64,000 bases of DNA, taken from the NCBI GenBank assembly GCA_033439265.1, contig JAVTVX010000013.1, positions 126,501 to 190,500 on the forward strand, in the 5' to 3' direction. Source of the stretch: Dillenia suffruticosa. Lineage: Eukaryota; Streptophyta; Magnoliopsida; Dilleniales; Dilleniaceae. This document shows, one piece after another, positions 23,568 through 35,954 of the stretch. Both the position numbers and the translations under genes were made by a program. The notes beneath the pieces are model-generated. The model was not told where the DNA came from. It searched no databases and saw only the letters and a program-made list of their open reading frames with translations. The first letter of the stretch is position 1; each line of letters opens with the position of its first letter.

Positions 23568-26500
23568 ATGGAGGTTGTAACAGAGAAGATGGAGACTGAT
23601 AACAAGATGGCTTCCAATACTCAGCCACTCTTAGATCCATCTTCCGATAAAGATGCCGAAGATCGTGAACGTCAGGCTCGCGAGCTCAAAGCTGGTGTGC
23701 ACCCTCTCAAGGTCTCTCTCTTTCTCTCTCTCCCGATCTTTCCTATGTTGATGATGATATCTTCCGATGCTTCATTTTGTTTCATTTCGGCGTAAAATTA
23801 TTAGATGGGTTAGGATCGTTATTTAGGGTTCTTGCACATTACTGTAATTGCTTGCCTTGGTTTGTTTTGAAAATTTTAAGGATTAATTTTGGGCAAATTT
23901 ATTTCTCTCTTGCAAAAAAAGAAAAAAAAGCTCTCCTAAACTTCATAGTGTTTTAGGGTATTACAAAACACAACTGAATGCAGATACTAGAGGTTTTAAC
24001 CACACCGTAGGATACATTTGTTTCATGGATAATCATTTTCCTGTAAAGAACACATATATGGATAGGCCTAGGTATCGAATGATGAGAAGGTGATTTATTA
24101 ATGTGAAAATACAAATAAGGTCCATTCGCCCACTAGAAATAGACAGAGAAACAACTTATGGATCAATTTTGTGGAAGTCATTTTGATGAGATTTCTTTTA
24201 GTTATCTTTATTGTCTTGAAAATCACACACAGAAGTCTCTTCTGTGAAACAAGTAGATCCTATCTACCCAAGCAGTTTGGCAGAGCAGCAAATTGTCAAG
24301 CCATGTGTAAATTACCATTCCAACTCTCCCATGGTTCTAGCTGATTGCATTTTGAGGCTTAAACTAATTGTAAAGCAAGTTAAAGAGAATTTAAAACTTG
24401 ATACCTTGTTCATTTCTAGTTCTGAGCACTGATTTCTTGGATGAAGGTATTAGTTAACTCATGTTCTGAATCAAGAATCAAGTTGACTTTTGCTTCTGAA
24501 GTGGTGAGCAAAATATCTATGTCTCTTGAGTTTTCTGGTAACATGTTAAGAAAAAATTTCATTCACACTGTTCACAGATATTTTTCTTTTCAAGCATCTC
24601 TAAACTAAATTGCTTCAACTCATGAATTTAAATCCTTCTTTTTGCTTCTTACTTAGTGAAAAGAAAAAAAAATCATTAACATTTATAACTCAAGCTGGAA
24701 AATTCTCAAGTACGTCAAAGGAAAATTATTCAAAAATTGTCTCCAAGTTGTGCTTAAATGTGTACAATGCCACAATCCCATTACCAACCAGCTATCTGTT
24801 GTTAACAACATTTTGCACAGCCTTAATACATCTTTGAAATTTGAGATAATATGGAACGGAAATCTTAATTCTAGTGTTGAATGCAAATATTTTCTTTGGG
24901 CCCTGGAGGGGGGGGTCAAGAAGAAGCAATGAAGCAACGAAGCAACGAAGCAACGAAATGCATTTAAGTGCTTACAACCTAAAGAAACAAAGTGTCTACA
25001 AAGGAGGCAACCTTCCCATGTTAATTCAACTTTGCCATGCTGTCATCTTTTGAAAATTGAGTCTTCACTTGTAATGTGCATGTCACATTTTTTCTTCTGT
25101 AAGTAGCTATTAGTTTTTGTGCTGCTCATCTAACCCGAAATGTATTATCAGCACAAGTTTGTGTTCTGGTATACCCGTCGAACACCAGGAGTTAGAACAC
25201 AAACGTCATACGAAGACAACATTAAGAAAATCGTGGAATTTAGTACGGTAAGACTTTCTATAATCATTAAACAGTCACACTTCCTGAATAAATGCCAATT
25301 CTCTCAATAATAGTTGTGGTGCTGATTTTTAAGTTAGGATTTCTTTTGTAGGTTGAAGGATTTTGGGTATGTTATTGTCATTTGGCTCGTGCTCCATCTT
25401 TGCCTAGTCCAACTGATTTGCACCTTTTCAAAGAGGGGATACGTCCACTTTGGGAGGTAGATGCTTTTACATTTGAAGTTGCATCTACTTTTGCTTGTTA
25501 TTACTTATTTATATATTAAGCTTTTTTAGATGTGCGCAAAACTTATAGCGTGCTGAAATTGTGCTTGTGATAGGGTTGGGAGTGTGTATGGGTTGTTAAA
25601 GGATGACACCCACTTTAAGGAAGTTTGCAATCAGGCGCTGGATAATTTGAATATCATACTAATGCTTTTTTTCTACTACGTGTATTCTCTAATTAGGATT
25701 CTGCTAATCGCAATGGTGGAAAATGGATAATACGATTCAAAAAGGCTATCTCAGGTCGCTTTTGGGAGGATCTGGTAAGGGAAGCTAAAACAATTTTTTC
25801 TTGTTTGTATCATCTGCATATGCTTTTGTGGTGCTTGAAGACATTATTCATGCTTCCTGCTCCAATTTTAGTGGTATCACTAAGGGCAGATAAATTTGAG
25901 AAAACTTGTTCTAGTGACATAATCTGAGATGCTTTGACAACAGCACTTTTTCTCGCCTAAAGCAACACGTGCTGGTCTAAAAAGACTAAAGATTGTCTAG
26001 AAGATTTGAATTGGTTTGCCGGTGAAAGAGAATGGATGTTTTGATATAACTAACTATCGGGGACTTGTTTCGTGATCTTTGGTATGAGGATTGATATTTC
26101 TGCATTCCCAAGTGGACACTACTTCTAAAGAGGATGCTGTTTATTTGAAGTTCCTTCTTCTACCTTAACATTATGCTTGGAATTAATGAAAAATAAATTC
26201 AGTTTCTTTTGAAATAAATTGAATTGTGGAATTGTGGAGATTATTTGCAAATGAAATCTTGTACTTCGAACCAAAAAGTAGAAATGCCAAACTCAATTGA
26301 ATTCCTTTGCTTGAAATAACATGCGAATTCAATCTGGGTTCAATTCTGATAATCACTATTCACTGAATTATTCTTTACTCTTCATTTAAAAATATATAAC
26401 ATGAAAAATTATTGCAACCAAGTGAAAACAAGAAAAAGAGGAGAAAATCTGACAAAACCCAAATATGTAAACATCTAAACAAAGTCAATAAATCCCAAGA

Positions 26501-29500
26501 CATAAAGTGTGGGAACCATCCTTTTCTTCCACAACCACACCCCTACCTTTTCTTTCTTTCAATTCCACAACATTTCCTACAATAATTTCTTTCTCTAAAA
26601 ATGGCTGTCTTAGCCTTAAGATCAACCTCGAGAAGAGAACCTGTACTCACTGATCCAAAACCAGTTCTAAAACAAGCGCATCTGCAAAACACGCTTGTAA
26701 TAATTCACCCAGAAAACCCCAATTCACATGTCAAGAAGTGTGTGCTTTGTTAAGAACTCAGCTTAATTACTTGAACAAAAGAGGCAGTACCTGTTTTGCG
26801 CTGACAATTCACGTGTTTGAGATCGTGAAAGCAATAGCTGATCATCAATATTTGATCAAAATGACTCAAGTTTTGCTGATTATGTTTCAAAATTTGCAGA
26901 TTTTAAGGTTTTAGGTGACAATAGGAGAAGTGGAGCCACACGTTTTCCCTGAAAAAAAAAAAGATTTTCTCCTAAGAAAAAAGCAAGGTTTTCCATCCAT
27001 TTAGGTTGGAGACCAAATTTACATGAGCTGCAAACTCTGGTAGAGTTCATTTTCATTTTTTTTTGATGATTTAAAAATCCATACTTTTTGTGGAGTTTGA
27101 ATTGAACACATTTTTTTCCTAAGTAACAGTACACAATTTTTGTGGAACTCATTTGGTTCTAAATAGAGGCTTACGCAAATGCGTCATGTCAACATTGATC
27201 TAGTTGTCAGAGTGAGGATCCACATAACATGTAATTTGCAATGTTACCAGGGTTATGGTTTACCATAGTATGTGATACTCAGTAAGTCCATGGTATGATG
27301 CTTTCTGTGTTTCACGGTTTGAATGGGGTGAGTTTGGTTGGGTCCTATTCCGACTTGTAATTCATATTCTAGCTTGTATGTTGGGAAGCACAATATATTT
27401 GGATTGTTCATATACATATACATGTGCATAGAAACATAGTTGTCTTAAATCATCAAGAGGCATCGGTTGACTACTTTTTTGCTGATAAGCTCTATTTTAT
27501 ACTTTTTTTTTTAATTTTTTTTTTAAAATTTATTGACTGTTAATATATGGTACAGAGCTAGTTGCAAGTGGTCCTTTAAATATAGCAAGTTGCTTTCAGT
27601 TTAAAAGAATTGAATTGTTTAGTAGTGAAAAATAAATAAATAAATAAAATCAAAAGAACCTTTGTGTCAACTTAAATGATATAAAGAGAGATGAGTTTAG
27701 GTAAACAAACGAAAAAAAGAAATAAAAAGACGTCTCTTGTACACACCCAACTTCTTCTCAACCCCATGAGCATGATTCTTCTTTGTCTTCTCATTCTCTG
27801 TGATGTCCATGATTATGGCTCTTAATGTCTCACCAAAGTTGGATACTATTCTTCTGCCTCCCTTCTTCTTTCATTCCTAAATTGCCTCTTTTTCACAGAA
27901 ATCTCTAATTTCTCTTTCTTCTCACCATAACTCGCTGATATCTATGGCCATAAAATTGATCATCTTACCTTTGATTTTATCCAATATGATCAAACTCACT
28001 CTGTTTTGAACAAGCCAATGTGATTAGGATATTTTGAGATTTGGAACAAGGGGAGTGACGACGGTGGATTGATGATATGGGAGAGAAAATAGGATATGGT
28101 GTTTGTTGTGGTGGTAGAGCAAACCCAGTTTTTTCCTTAAGATTTTTTTTTCATTTTATTATTTAATTATTTTTGTAACATTTGTCTCCCTAAATTAGAT
28201 GGAGGGGAAATTTATAATGGAGTAAATCCGACAAAGCATTTTGACACTTTCTGAACTACCGGAGGAAACTGATTTTGGTTCAATCCACAAATGGTGAAAA
28301 TGATTTTTCCCATAATTAGTATCTCTTTTAAGTCATGGTTGAATTTATGCCTTGGCCTACTGTAATTGATCCTATCCTCTCTCTCGAATCTAATTGTCCA
28401 ATATCCTTGTCTTTCTCTCTCAAGTCATAGCACAACCATTCTGATCATATTAAAAATACCTACCCAAAAACCTTAGGCGGGTCAATCTGTCTTGAAATTA
28501 CCCTAGAAGTGTTGTGCATTCAAAAATTGAAATATACGCACCATTTTGGCACATTTTTTGTGAGTGTGAAATGGGTTTTCAGGTTCATATTATATGATGC
28601 TGGCATAACTTTTATTTTTGAGTTTTAAGTGTCCTAGACTAATCAGAAATCAAAGCTGGTGATTTGATGAAAGATTTTCATAGCTACCAAAATGAAAAAT
28701 GTCTAGAAACAAAGAAAATTTTAATTCATAGGAGTTGGGGGGGGGGGAGTACCATTCCTTGAGCTTGGACCATGGCCTGCGAGACTAACCCCTCATTAAG
28801 TGGTTAGATTACTGACACCATATCATTTGAGCTTTGGTGTTATAATGACATCTTTAGAGACTGGTTTATTTGAGGTAATTTCTTGTTGTAAGAAGCATGA
28901 ATCTGGATGCAGAAATGTATAAAACATGTAGTCAAAGACTACGTTAAGTGTATATGGTTTTAATTGCCATAGATTGTTTAGTTTAAACTATAGTTGTTCT
29001 CTGTTCACATGTTGTATATAGGGATGGCCATTGTGCTTGAACCAGATAAACCTGCCCTGCCCAAAATGGTTCGGGTATGGGAGCCTGGTTTAGTGAAAAG
29101 GGGTGGCTATGGTATTTTGCTCATAGCTATTCCATAATCCATGATTCTGCTCCCTTGCTTCGCTAATTGTATAATCAGTGTAACATAAAAGGATTATATG
29201 CATCATTACTGAGTCTAATTGAAACAAAAAATGTTGATACAAAGTATCTGTCAAGTATATGGTATTTCAAATAATTAAAAAAAAATTGATTTGATATGCC
29301 ATTTCGAGTGTCTGACTCATGGAAGTTATTCGCCTATACATGGCCAATATGGATACATCTTCCATAGGTTTTCCAGATATAGGAGGGGAGTCATTACATT
29401 TCATTTCAATAGTGTGATTTGGAGCATTTGGGTGTCTCTCTTGTCATTGATGAGATCTCTGATGCCAGATCCACTTGCCAAGGATTTACTGGATGAGAGA

Positions 29501-32169
29501 TCGAGAAGTAGGAAAGAGAAATGGACTAGAGAGGGACCTGTTCTGGAGAGAGAGAAGCTTTGTTGGAGTGGGAGGCAGAGAAACATGAGCAACAGTGGGC
29601 AAAGGTCGGGTAGAGTCGTGCAGACATGAAAAAGAAAGAAAAAAAGGGTAACATTCTAGGACATGGTCTTTTATATACCAATAGAGATTAATATTTAATA
29701 CTTTTAACCCAACTCGTTTGGCTTGGTTTGGTTCAGTTCCCCCCCCCCCAAAAAAAAAATGCTGTAGGTGAGGCCAAAGTCTTGGTTGTTGTTATTAAAG
29801 ACTGCAGGCCACCTGGGAAGTAAAAAACTGTAAATTTTCATCTGGTTCAGCTCAGTGCAGCTGATTTAGTCAGTTTTCCTTTCTTTCTTTATTTTTTTTT
29901 CTTTTGTGGCTTGCTCTTCTTGTTTGTACCGGCTACTCTTACGAAATTCAGCTCAGCTTGGCTCATTTAGCTAGCTAAATGAGCCAATCTTTAACAAGAT
30001 GTTTAGGCGTGTCATGTCTGGATATGAAACTCAACTTGTTTTGGAAAGGAACTAAGCTTCGTGACTTGTTTGACTCGACTTAGTTGTAACACTAGGCTAC
30101 AAGTTATATAACAACACTAAGGTCTTAATTCATGAAATGAAAAATGGTTGAACTAGAAAATGGAAATCTTGAAAAGTAATTTTAGACTCAGTACAACACT
30201 ACCACATTAGCTGAATTAAAATGTACATTGAATTGAGTGAAAAATTATAATATTAATGGAGTATATGAGATTGATGGACCTATGATGATTATCATTTATG
30301 TCAGAGATATATGATGATAGAGTACATAGGATTAGATTGAAAGGAGAAGTGGAGGAGTGCTTTAACATGTGCTATATTATTGTGAAATTATAGCTAACAT
30401 AAAAGAGAAAATTTTATAGAACACTAAAGAATTGAAAATAATCTTGATTAAAGGAGTGCTAATCAATAATACAACATATATAGTAAATGAATGTTCTATA
30501 ATAAATGAAAAAAAAAAGAAGGAAAATGAGTGTTGTAAATACGGGTATCCTAAGGTGAATGAATGGTATGACAAGGAAAGAATAGTTTGAGGAAATCATT
30601 CATGTAGAAAAAGTTAGCTTTGCTTTATCTCTAATTGAAAATATGTTAAGATTTCCATTTATGTAGCTTTCACAGGAGAAAATGACTATAAGGTTTTGTT
30701 GCTGTAGTTTTAATTTAACAAGGAAATTAGGGCAGTCCAATAGAAAATGCAGTTTAAATTTTTGTGGCTAAACCCAACTAACTGGGTTTATGTTTACTTG
30801 AATTGAGTGGTAAAATTAAAGCCAAAAGTGTTTTGGAAGCATGGGATTGCATTTAAAGAGGTTTATGTTACCCACAAGAAGTTGTATATGTTAGGGTGAA
30901 AGAATGTAAATTCTGTTTCTGCTTCTAATTTTGTGGGTTCAATAAACTTTTTCTTCGTCCATCTGTTGACAAGAACAAATATAACTTGGCTCTTGCTGAA
31001 CTTAAAAGTATCCTGAAGTCTTAGCATTCGACAGTTAGTCTTGATCCAAAATGTATTATCCTATGGGCTTAATCTTATAGATGCCAATTCAAAATCTATG
31101 CAGAAGCTTTATTTGATTCTATGACCTTACTCTCAAAATTGTTGATATTGATTCTCGATTGCAACAAGGTTGTACCATGCTATAAAAAAATGGTAATTGC
31201 AACTACTTTCAATGACTCCTCCTTGCATTTTCTTTCTTTTGAATCTGCCATTTATGACCCCTTGGTATCTATTTTTGAAAGGATCAATTTTATAGATTTG
31301 CATAACTCAACATGCCCTTCTTTCTGTTGTGTAAAAACTAGTCTCTTTGAATGTGTTCATATTGACACATGTTACGATTTGGTTGATAAGCACTTGGAGG
31401 CTAATGTGCCATGCTCTGAAGTAGTGCGTCAGTAACAAATCTAAAATTTGTTAATATTACTTCTAAATGATTTTTGAGTTATATGTCATTAATGATGTAT
31501 TTTTTATCTGGTTTTTCATCTTTGCAACACCCTGTCATAATATTTTGAGTAGATCAAATGGAAATTATATATTTCGCAAAGCAGTGCTTCTATCAGCAAA
31601 AAAAAAAAAAAAAAAAAAAAAATGCAAAGCAGTGCATGCTACTTTGCAAATCGGTTCTCCTCCCCCCCTCCCGGTCCCCCCTTTTTTTTTGGGGGGGGGG
31701 GTTGAAGCTATTTTTGGGTGAAGGAGTCCTATTTTATACACCACAGCTTCCATATTTGAAGTGTTAGTACTTAAAGACTATGGGTTGACATGATGGAATT
31801 GTGGTATTACCTCTGCAGGTTCTTGCCTTGGTAGGTGACCAACTTGACTATGGAGATAACATTTGTGGTGCTGTGTTGAGCATCCGCTTCAATGAGGATA
31901 TACTCAGCGTGTGGAATCGCAATGCATCTGATCATCAAGTGGGTCATCCATTTTTGTTATAGAAATTCTATCGTTGCTTTCTTTTGCATAATTGTGTGAA
32001 ACTTTTGGTATTCTAACATCCGCTTGCTTTTCAACAGGCAGTAATGGCTCTTAGGGATGCTATTAAGAGGCATCTAAAGCTTCCACACAGCTATGTTATG
32101 GAATACAAGCCCCATGATGCCTCCTTGCGTGATAACTCGTCATATAGGAATACATGGTTGAGAGGGTGA
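23568..32169 (+). CDS. NCBP: nCBP, eIF4E-family (4EHP type) cap-binding protein
   Basis: Six exons: 23568-23711, 25152-25247, 25352-25456, 25697-25774, 31819-31938 and 32038-32169. All splice in phase 0 with GT-AG introns, giving 224 residues (Arabidopsis nCBP is about 221). The first 48 residues are a charged tail; the eIF4E fold begins with HKFVFWYTRRTPG. Class II hallmarks are present: Tyr68 in TSYEDNIKKI takes the place of the first cap-stacking Trp of eIF4E, and Trp114 in IRPLWEDSANRNGGKW is the second. GDQLDYGDNICGAVLSIRF and the C-terminal YKPHDASLRDNSSYRNTW match plant nCBP. The protein binds the m7G mRNA cap in the cytoplasm and is thought to modulate translation; in some plants it is also a potyvirid VPg partner. 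Intron 4 is about 6 kb, unusually long for this gene. Confidence 0.97.
24921..24957 (+). repeat. Short minisatellite, GAAGCAAC units
   Basis: About four copies of an 8-bp unit (GAAGCAAC with one GAAGCAAT) in nCBP intron 1, a likely length-variable locus. Confidence 0.8.
31576..31635 (+). mobile_element. Micro-retroinsertion: poly(A) with 12-bp target-site duplication
   Basis: GCAAAGCAGTGC occurs at 31576-31587 and again at 31624-31635. Between them lie only about ten bases (TTCTATCAGC) and a run of about 25 A. This is what target-primed reverse transcription leaves when the copy is almost completely truncated at its 5' end. The source element cannot be identified. Confidence 0.7.
31659..31702. 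other. C/T/G homopolymer palindrome
   Basis: Runs of C (with breaks), then about ten T, then about eleven G. The final C6 and the G run can pair around the T loop as a perfect stem. Lies in nCBP intron 4 directly after the poly(A) insertion and about 115 bp before exon 5. Confidence 0.55.
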
Positions 32170-32430
32170 GCACAAGCTCAGATAATGGCATGACTGGAAG
32201 AGCAAACATTACTTGAAGATTGAGTGCTGTCTTATTAATTCATGGAAGTCCCTTATCTATACGAGGCATTGGAATGATAATAGCATTTAAAAGGGCTTCA
32301 AGACAAGTGGTGATCAAGTAGACCATGATAATTTGTGTAACACAATAGTTTTCAAGTTTTATAAATGGAAAACTCAAAGAAAATTTCTTCGTAGTATGAG
32401 CATTTACGTGACTCTAATTTGTAGTTCGAT

Positions 32431-32492
32431 GGTGATTATTTTTTTGGGGTTGATAGTGAGACTCGAACCGAGCCTATTACAAGGTGATTATT
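32431..32492 (-). mobile_element. Truncated SINE-like insertion with 10-bp duplication
   Basis: GGTGATTATT at 32431-32440 recurs at 32483-32492, flanking 42 bp that read on the minus strand as a poly(A)-ended fragment. It contains GGTTCGAGTC, close to the RNA polymerase III box B, then ACTATCAACCCC and A's. This suggests a severely truncated tRNA-derived SINE or similar short retroelement. A third GGTGATTATT at 32506-32515 adds some doubt about the exact duplication. Confidence 0.5.
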
Positions 32493-33116
32493 CATTGGCT
32501 TTTATGGTGATTATTGATTTGCATGCAAGATAGCTTCTACGCTCCAATGTGGAAATTTTTGCACGTGAAATCTCAAATAGGTAGTGCACCTTAGTTTCTG
32601 GATGTGAAAACACGATGCTCCCATGGTCCGTGTGAGTCAATGAGAGCTCTATGCTATATTTATGTAGCAAACAAGCATCCGAATTAGTAGGCAAAAAATC
32701 TACTAAGAAAACCAACCAGTCATGGGGCTCTCCTTTAGTTGGAGATAATGTAGATAGACATTGCCGTGATTGTTATCTTATGTGGTTTACCCAATCTGAT
32801 AAAGGCTACATGTGGCGGTTGTCTTTGAAGCTCAAAATTTAAAGTGTTGGGCTTGACCTTTGGGCACACCTGGGACTGACCCATTTCCGTTACTGAAGGA
32901 GAAGTGGGATGACATGCTTGGACTAGATTTTTTGTTCTGATGCAATTAATCCCAAAAAGATTTCGTTTATGCCTATGTTTATGTAAGACTCGTATATAAT
33001 TACGGACTATAGAAGCAATATTGCTTGAAATGGTTGAATTTCTCAATTCGTTTATATTGTGGGATAAACGAAATGACATGTTATTAGTACAATGCAAAGT
33101 GAAAAAACATATGTAC

Positions 33117-33164
33117 AAAGTGGTATGGTCTACTCACCAAAAAAAAAAAAAAGTGGTATGGTCT
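33117..33164 (+). mobile_element. Micro-retroinsertion: poly(A) with 15-bp target-site duplication
   Basis: AAAGTGGTATGGTCT occurs at 33117-33131 and again at 33150-33164. Only ACTCACC and a short A-run lie between. The perfect 15-bp repeat bracketing an A-tail indicates LINE-machinery insertion with near-total 5' truncation. Confidence 0.75.
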
Positions 33165-33391
33165 GATGGTGATAATTTGAAAGAAACCAAATGTCTTCAG
33201 GAAAGCACAATCAAATTATTTCACAACCATAGAGATGGATTTCTTGGGCCTGTTTGGAAAATATTAATACAGTTCAGTTTGTTTTTTTTTTTTTTTTTTC
33301 GTCATATTTTTTTAATTAAAGTCAATCATTTTGCAAAATAATAATAATAATAATAATAAGAATTTATAAATAAAAGTGAATTTTTTTTCCA

Positions 33392-34638
33392 GATATTATT
33401 ATTGAAGGTTCTCTGCTTGATCTTTACGTGAAGTGTTCTGACATTGAAACTGCCAACAAATTCTTCCTTGCAACAGAGACCAAAAATATTGTTTTGTGGA
33501 ATGTGATGCTCGTGGCCTTTGGGCAAATGGGCGATCTAATCAATATATGTAACCAAGCATATTGAGAACCTGTACTTCTCTCGGAGCTCTTGAACTTGGA
33601 GAACAGATCCACTCCTAATTCATTAAGACTGGCTTTCAGCCTAATGTTGATGTCTCTAGCGTGCTGATAGATATGGATGTCAAGCGTGGTGGATTGGATA
33701 CCTCCAAGGAAATTCTTAGAAGCATTCCTGAGGAAGATGTTGTCTCTTGGACAGCAATGATTGCAGGGTGTGCTAAGCATAATTTGTTTAGATGCTCTTC
33801 AAACTTCTGAAGAGATGCAATCAGTGCATGTACTGGGATTCAAGGACTCAATCAAGGATGACAAATCCATGCTCAATCAGTCGTCTCATGTTACGCAGTG
33901 GATCTCTCGATCAGGAATGCAGTTGCTAGCCTTTATGCTAGATGTGCTAAAGTAAATGAAGCATATTTAGTATTTGATAGAAATGATTTGAAGGATAAAA
34001 TTTTTTGGAATGGGCTTATATCAGCATTTGCACGAAGTAGCCACTGTGAAGAAGCACTGCAGGTGTTTTCTTGGATGAATCAAGCAGGAATAGAAGTTCA
34101 TTGTTCACTTTTGCCTCTGCCGTTAGTGCTGCAGCTAATAATGCCAATATTAAAGAAGGAAAACAGATACATGCTAGGATGATAAAGACTGGGTATGACA
34201 CGGAAACAACCTTCTAACGTACTAATTACATTGCATTCCAAGTGTGGGAGCATTGATGATGTAAAGAGAGAATTTTCGGACATGCATGAGAAAAATGAGG
34301 TTTCATGGAATGGCATGATTACAGTCTTTTCTCAGCACGGACATAGCATTGAAGCAATTAATCTCTTTGAAGAGATGAAGCAAAGTGGTGTGATGCCTAC
34401 CCTTGTCACTTTTGTCAGTGTTTTATCTGCTTGTAGCCATGTGGTTTTGGTGAATGAGGGGCTTAACTACTTCAATTCTATGAGCAAAGAACATGGCTTA
34501 GGGCCAAAACCCGAACAATATGTTTGTGTTGTTGATGTTCTTGGACGGGCTGGCCATCTGGACCGTGCTCAGAAGTTCATTGATGAGATGCCAATTGAGC
34601 CAGATGCTATGGTCTGGAAGACCATTAAAAGTGGTATT
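33392..34638 (+). pseudogene. Broken pentatricopeptide-repeat (PPR) gene, At4g13650-like
   Basis: Pieces of a PLS-class PPR protein occur in order but in different frames: [97 protein letters not shown], then HVVLVNEGLNYFNSMSKEHG and MPIEPDAMVWKT. Order and wording match the organellar RNA-editing PPR family around Arabidopsis At4g13650. Both the N-terminal repeats and the C-terminal E/DYW region are missing. At least two frame changes and an internal stop (near 33617) interrupt the rest. The longest intact stretch is 34195-34638. It is a dead, truncated gene copy with no introns visible, though these PPR genes are often intronless anyway. Confidence 0.88.
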
Positions 34639-35954
34639 TTGATTCATTTTTCTTTCTTGATCATTTCATGTTGTTTTCTTATCTCTTTCATTGTAATATC
34701 CTTTTTGGAGATACCTCATGTGGTTCTGCAGAATCCTTTCTTTTGGATGTCTTTAGCTTCTCACTCACCCTCGATTGGACCAACCCGTTCCCTGCCACGC
34801 ACTCGGTCAAATCATGGAAAATTTAAGGTTGTTTTCTTCCCATTAACAAGTCTTTCAAGAATTTGCAGAAGCTATATATTTGTTTAATTAATTTTCCTAT
34901 GGTTCTTGACATTGTTGTTTGGTCAAAATTTACAGCCAATCCACGTAAGCATAAGTATGAAACCGCATTTTCTAAATTGATAAATTTGTTTAGGACTTCT
35001 ATTCATGGATACATTTCATTGGGTCACATTGTGATTGTCCCAAGGACAATCCAATAATCACAACCCCTTTTCCCAACCTAATGATATCAAGTTTGAGTTT
35101 CTATGTAACTAAAAAAACAAAAAACATTGTGATTGTGGAGCTTTGTGTTGGTATCTCGTTTGTTTGTACTAATATGTTAGTAGTTAATGAATTTTATGTC
35201 TCGGGATATCGACGTAAATAAATGGGAGGGAGCCATAATAGAAAAAGAGATTTTTATAAATCATTAGACAATTTTAAAATTATCCAATTTTGTTAATTAC
35301 TTGGTATTAACCCAATCAAGTTATTATTATTATTTTGTTAATTACTACGCATTACCCTCCGGATTGTAAATGTAATTTGGCTCTTCCACCGAAGACCATC
35401 CGAGGTGAAATTGTGTCTGCAACTCTGCTTCCGCCTGCGACTCTCTCTCTCTCTCCCAAGATCAAGGATGATGGCCCTGGCCAGGTCAACATGGTTACCG
35501 CATCTGAGCTGTAGTATTAAGAGGAAGAGGATATGTTTTGAAAGAAAGGAAGTGGCTGTGACGTGGGTTCACACAGCCTGCCCATTCAACAGTAAATGTA
35601 CACAGCCTTTTTAGGTTTATCTATATGACCGTCAAGAATTCCACTCCTTGGGCCTCAACTATACACCTCTCCTCTATGACAAGTTCCTAGGAGGAACAAT
35701 AAGTTTGTCAATCAATCTGGGATCATCAAGCACGATACTGCACATAATTATTTGTCGCAACCATCCATAAAACTTTAATTTGGAAACAACTGTGAAATTT
35801 TCCATAATTCTTGATTTGTCCGGTCTAAAGAAACATCAACAACTTTTATGCATGACATAGACAATCTTCCACAAGACATAAAACTACTGCTTTCTATAAA
35901 ATTTGAAGCTTTAAAGACACAAAAAAGTGTACGTTTATGTCTTGGATGCAGGAT
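34639..35954. other. Between the PPR pseudogene and SOD; no confident gene
   Basis: Mostly AT-rich. It includes a small poly(A) insertion (35026-35136). At 35400-35520 there is a less AT-rich patch with a CT tract and a short frame (MMALARSTWLPHLSC) that looks like the start of an organelle-targeted protein but has no recognisable continuation. The right end probably contains SOD 3' untranslated sequence. Confidence 0.4.
35026..35136 (+). mobile_element. Short retroinsertion with 13-bp target-site duplication
   Basis: ACATTGTGATTGT occurs at 35026-35038 and 35124-35136. The 85 bp between them end in an A-rich tail (AAAAAAACAAAAAA). The body (CAACCCCTTTTCCCAACC, then AAGTTTGAGTTTCTATG) could be the 3' end of a SINE or a truncated LINE; family unknown. 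Confidence 0.7.

Larger units (their letters stand above)
25775..31818 (+). other. Large intron 4 of nCBP
   Basis: About 6 kb separating exons that encode adjacent parts of one fold. It is AT-rich with G runs near 28737-28748 and a C/A run near 29742-29758. No frame inside resembles a known protein. A poly(A) insertion and a C/T/G palindrome lie at its 3' end (31576-31702). No complete transposon could be identified, although the length suggests old insertions. Confidence 0.6.
32170..33391. other. Downstream of nCBP, no gene
   Basis: Holds the probable nCBP 3' untranslated region and then intergenic DNA with two small poly(A) insertions (32431-32492 and 33117-33164), a T-run near 33283-33299 and an (AAT)n tract at 33337-33359. 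No protein-like frame is recognised. Confidence 0.5.

Noticed and set aside
29291-29629. Plus-strand open frame of 112 codons inside nCBP intron 4
   Set aside because: No recognisable protein features; ordinary chance frame in intronic DNA.
35405-35614. Frame starting MMALARSTWLPHLSC, like a mitochondrial presequence
   Set aside because: No downstream exon or family match; kept only as a remark within the intergenic entry.
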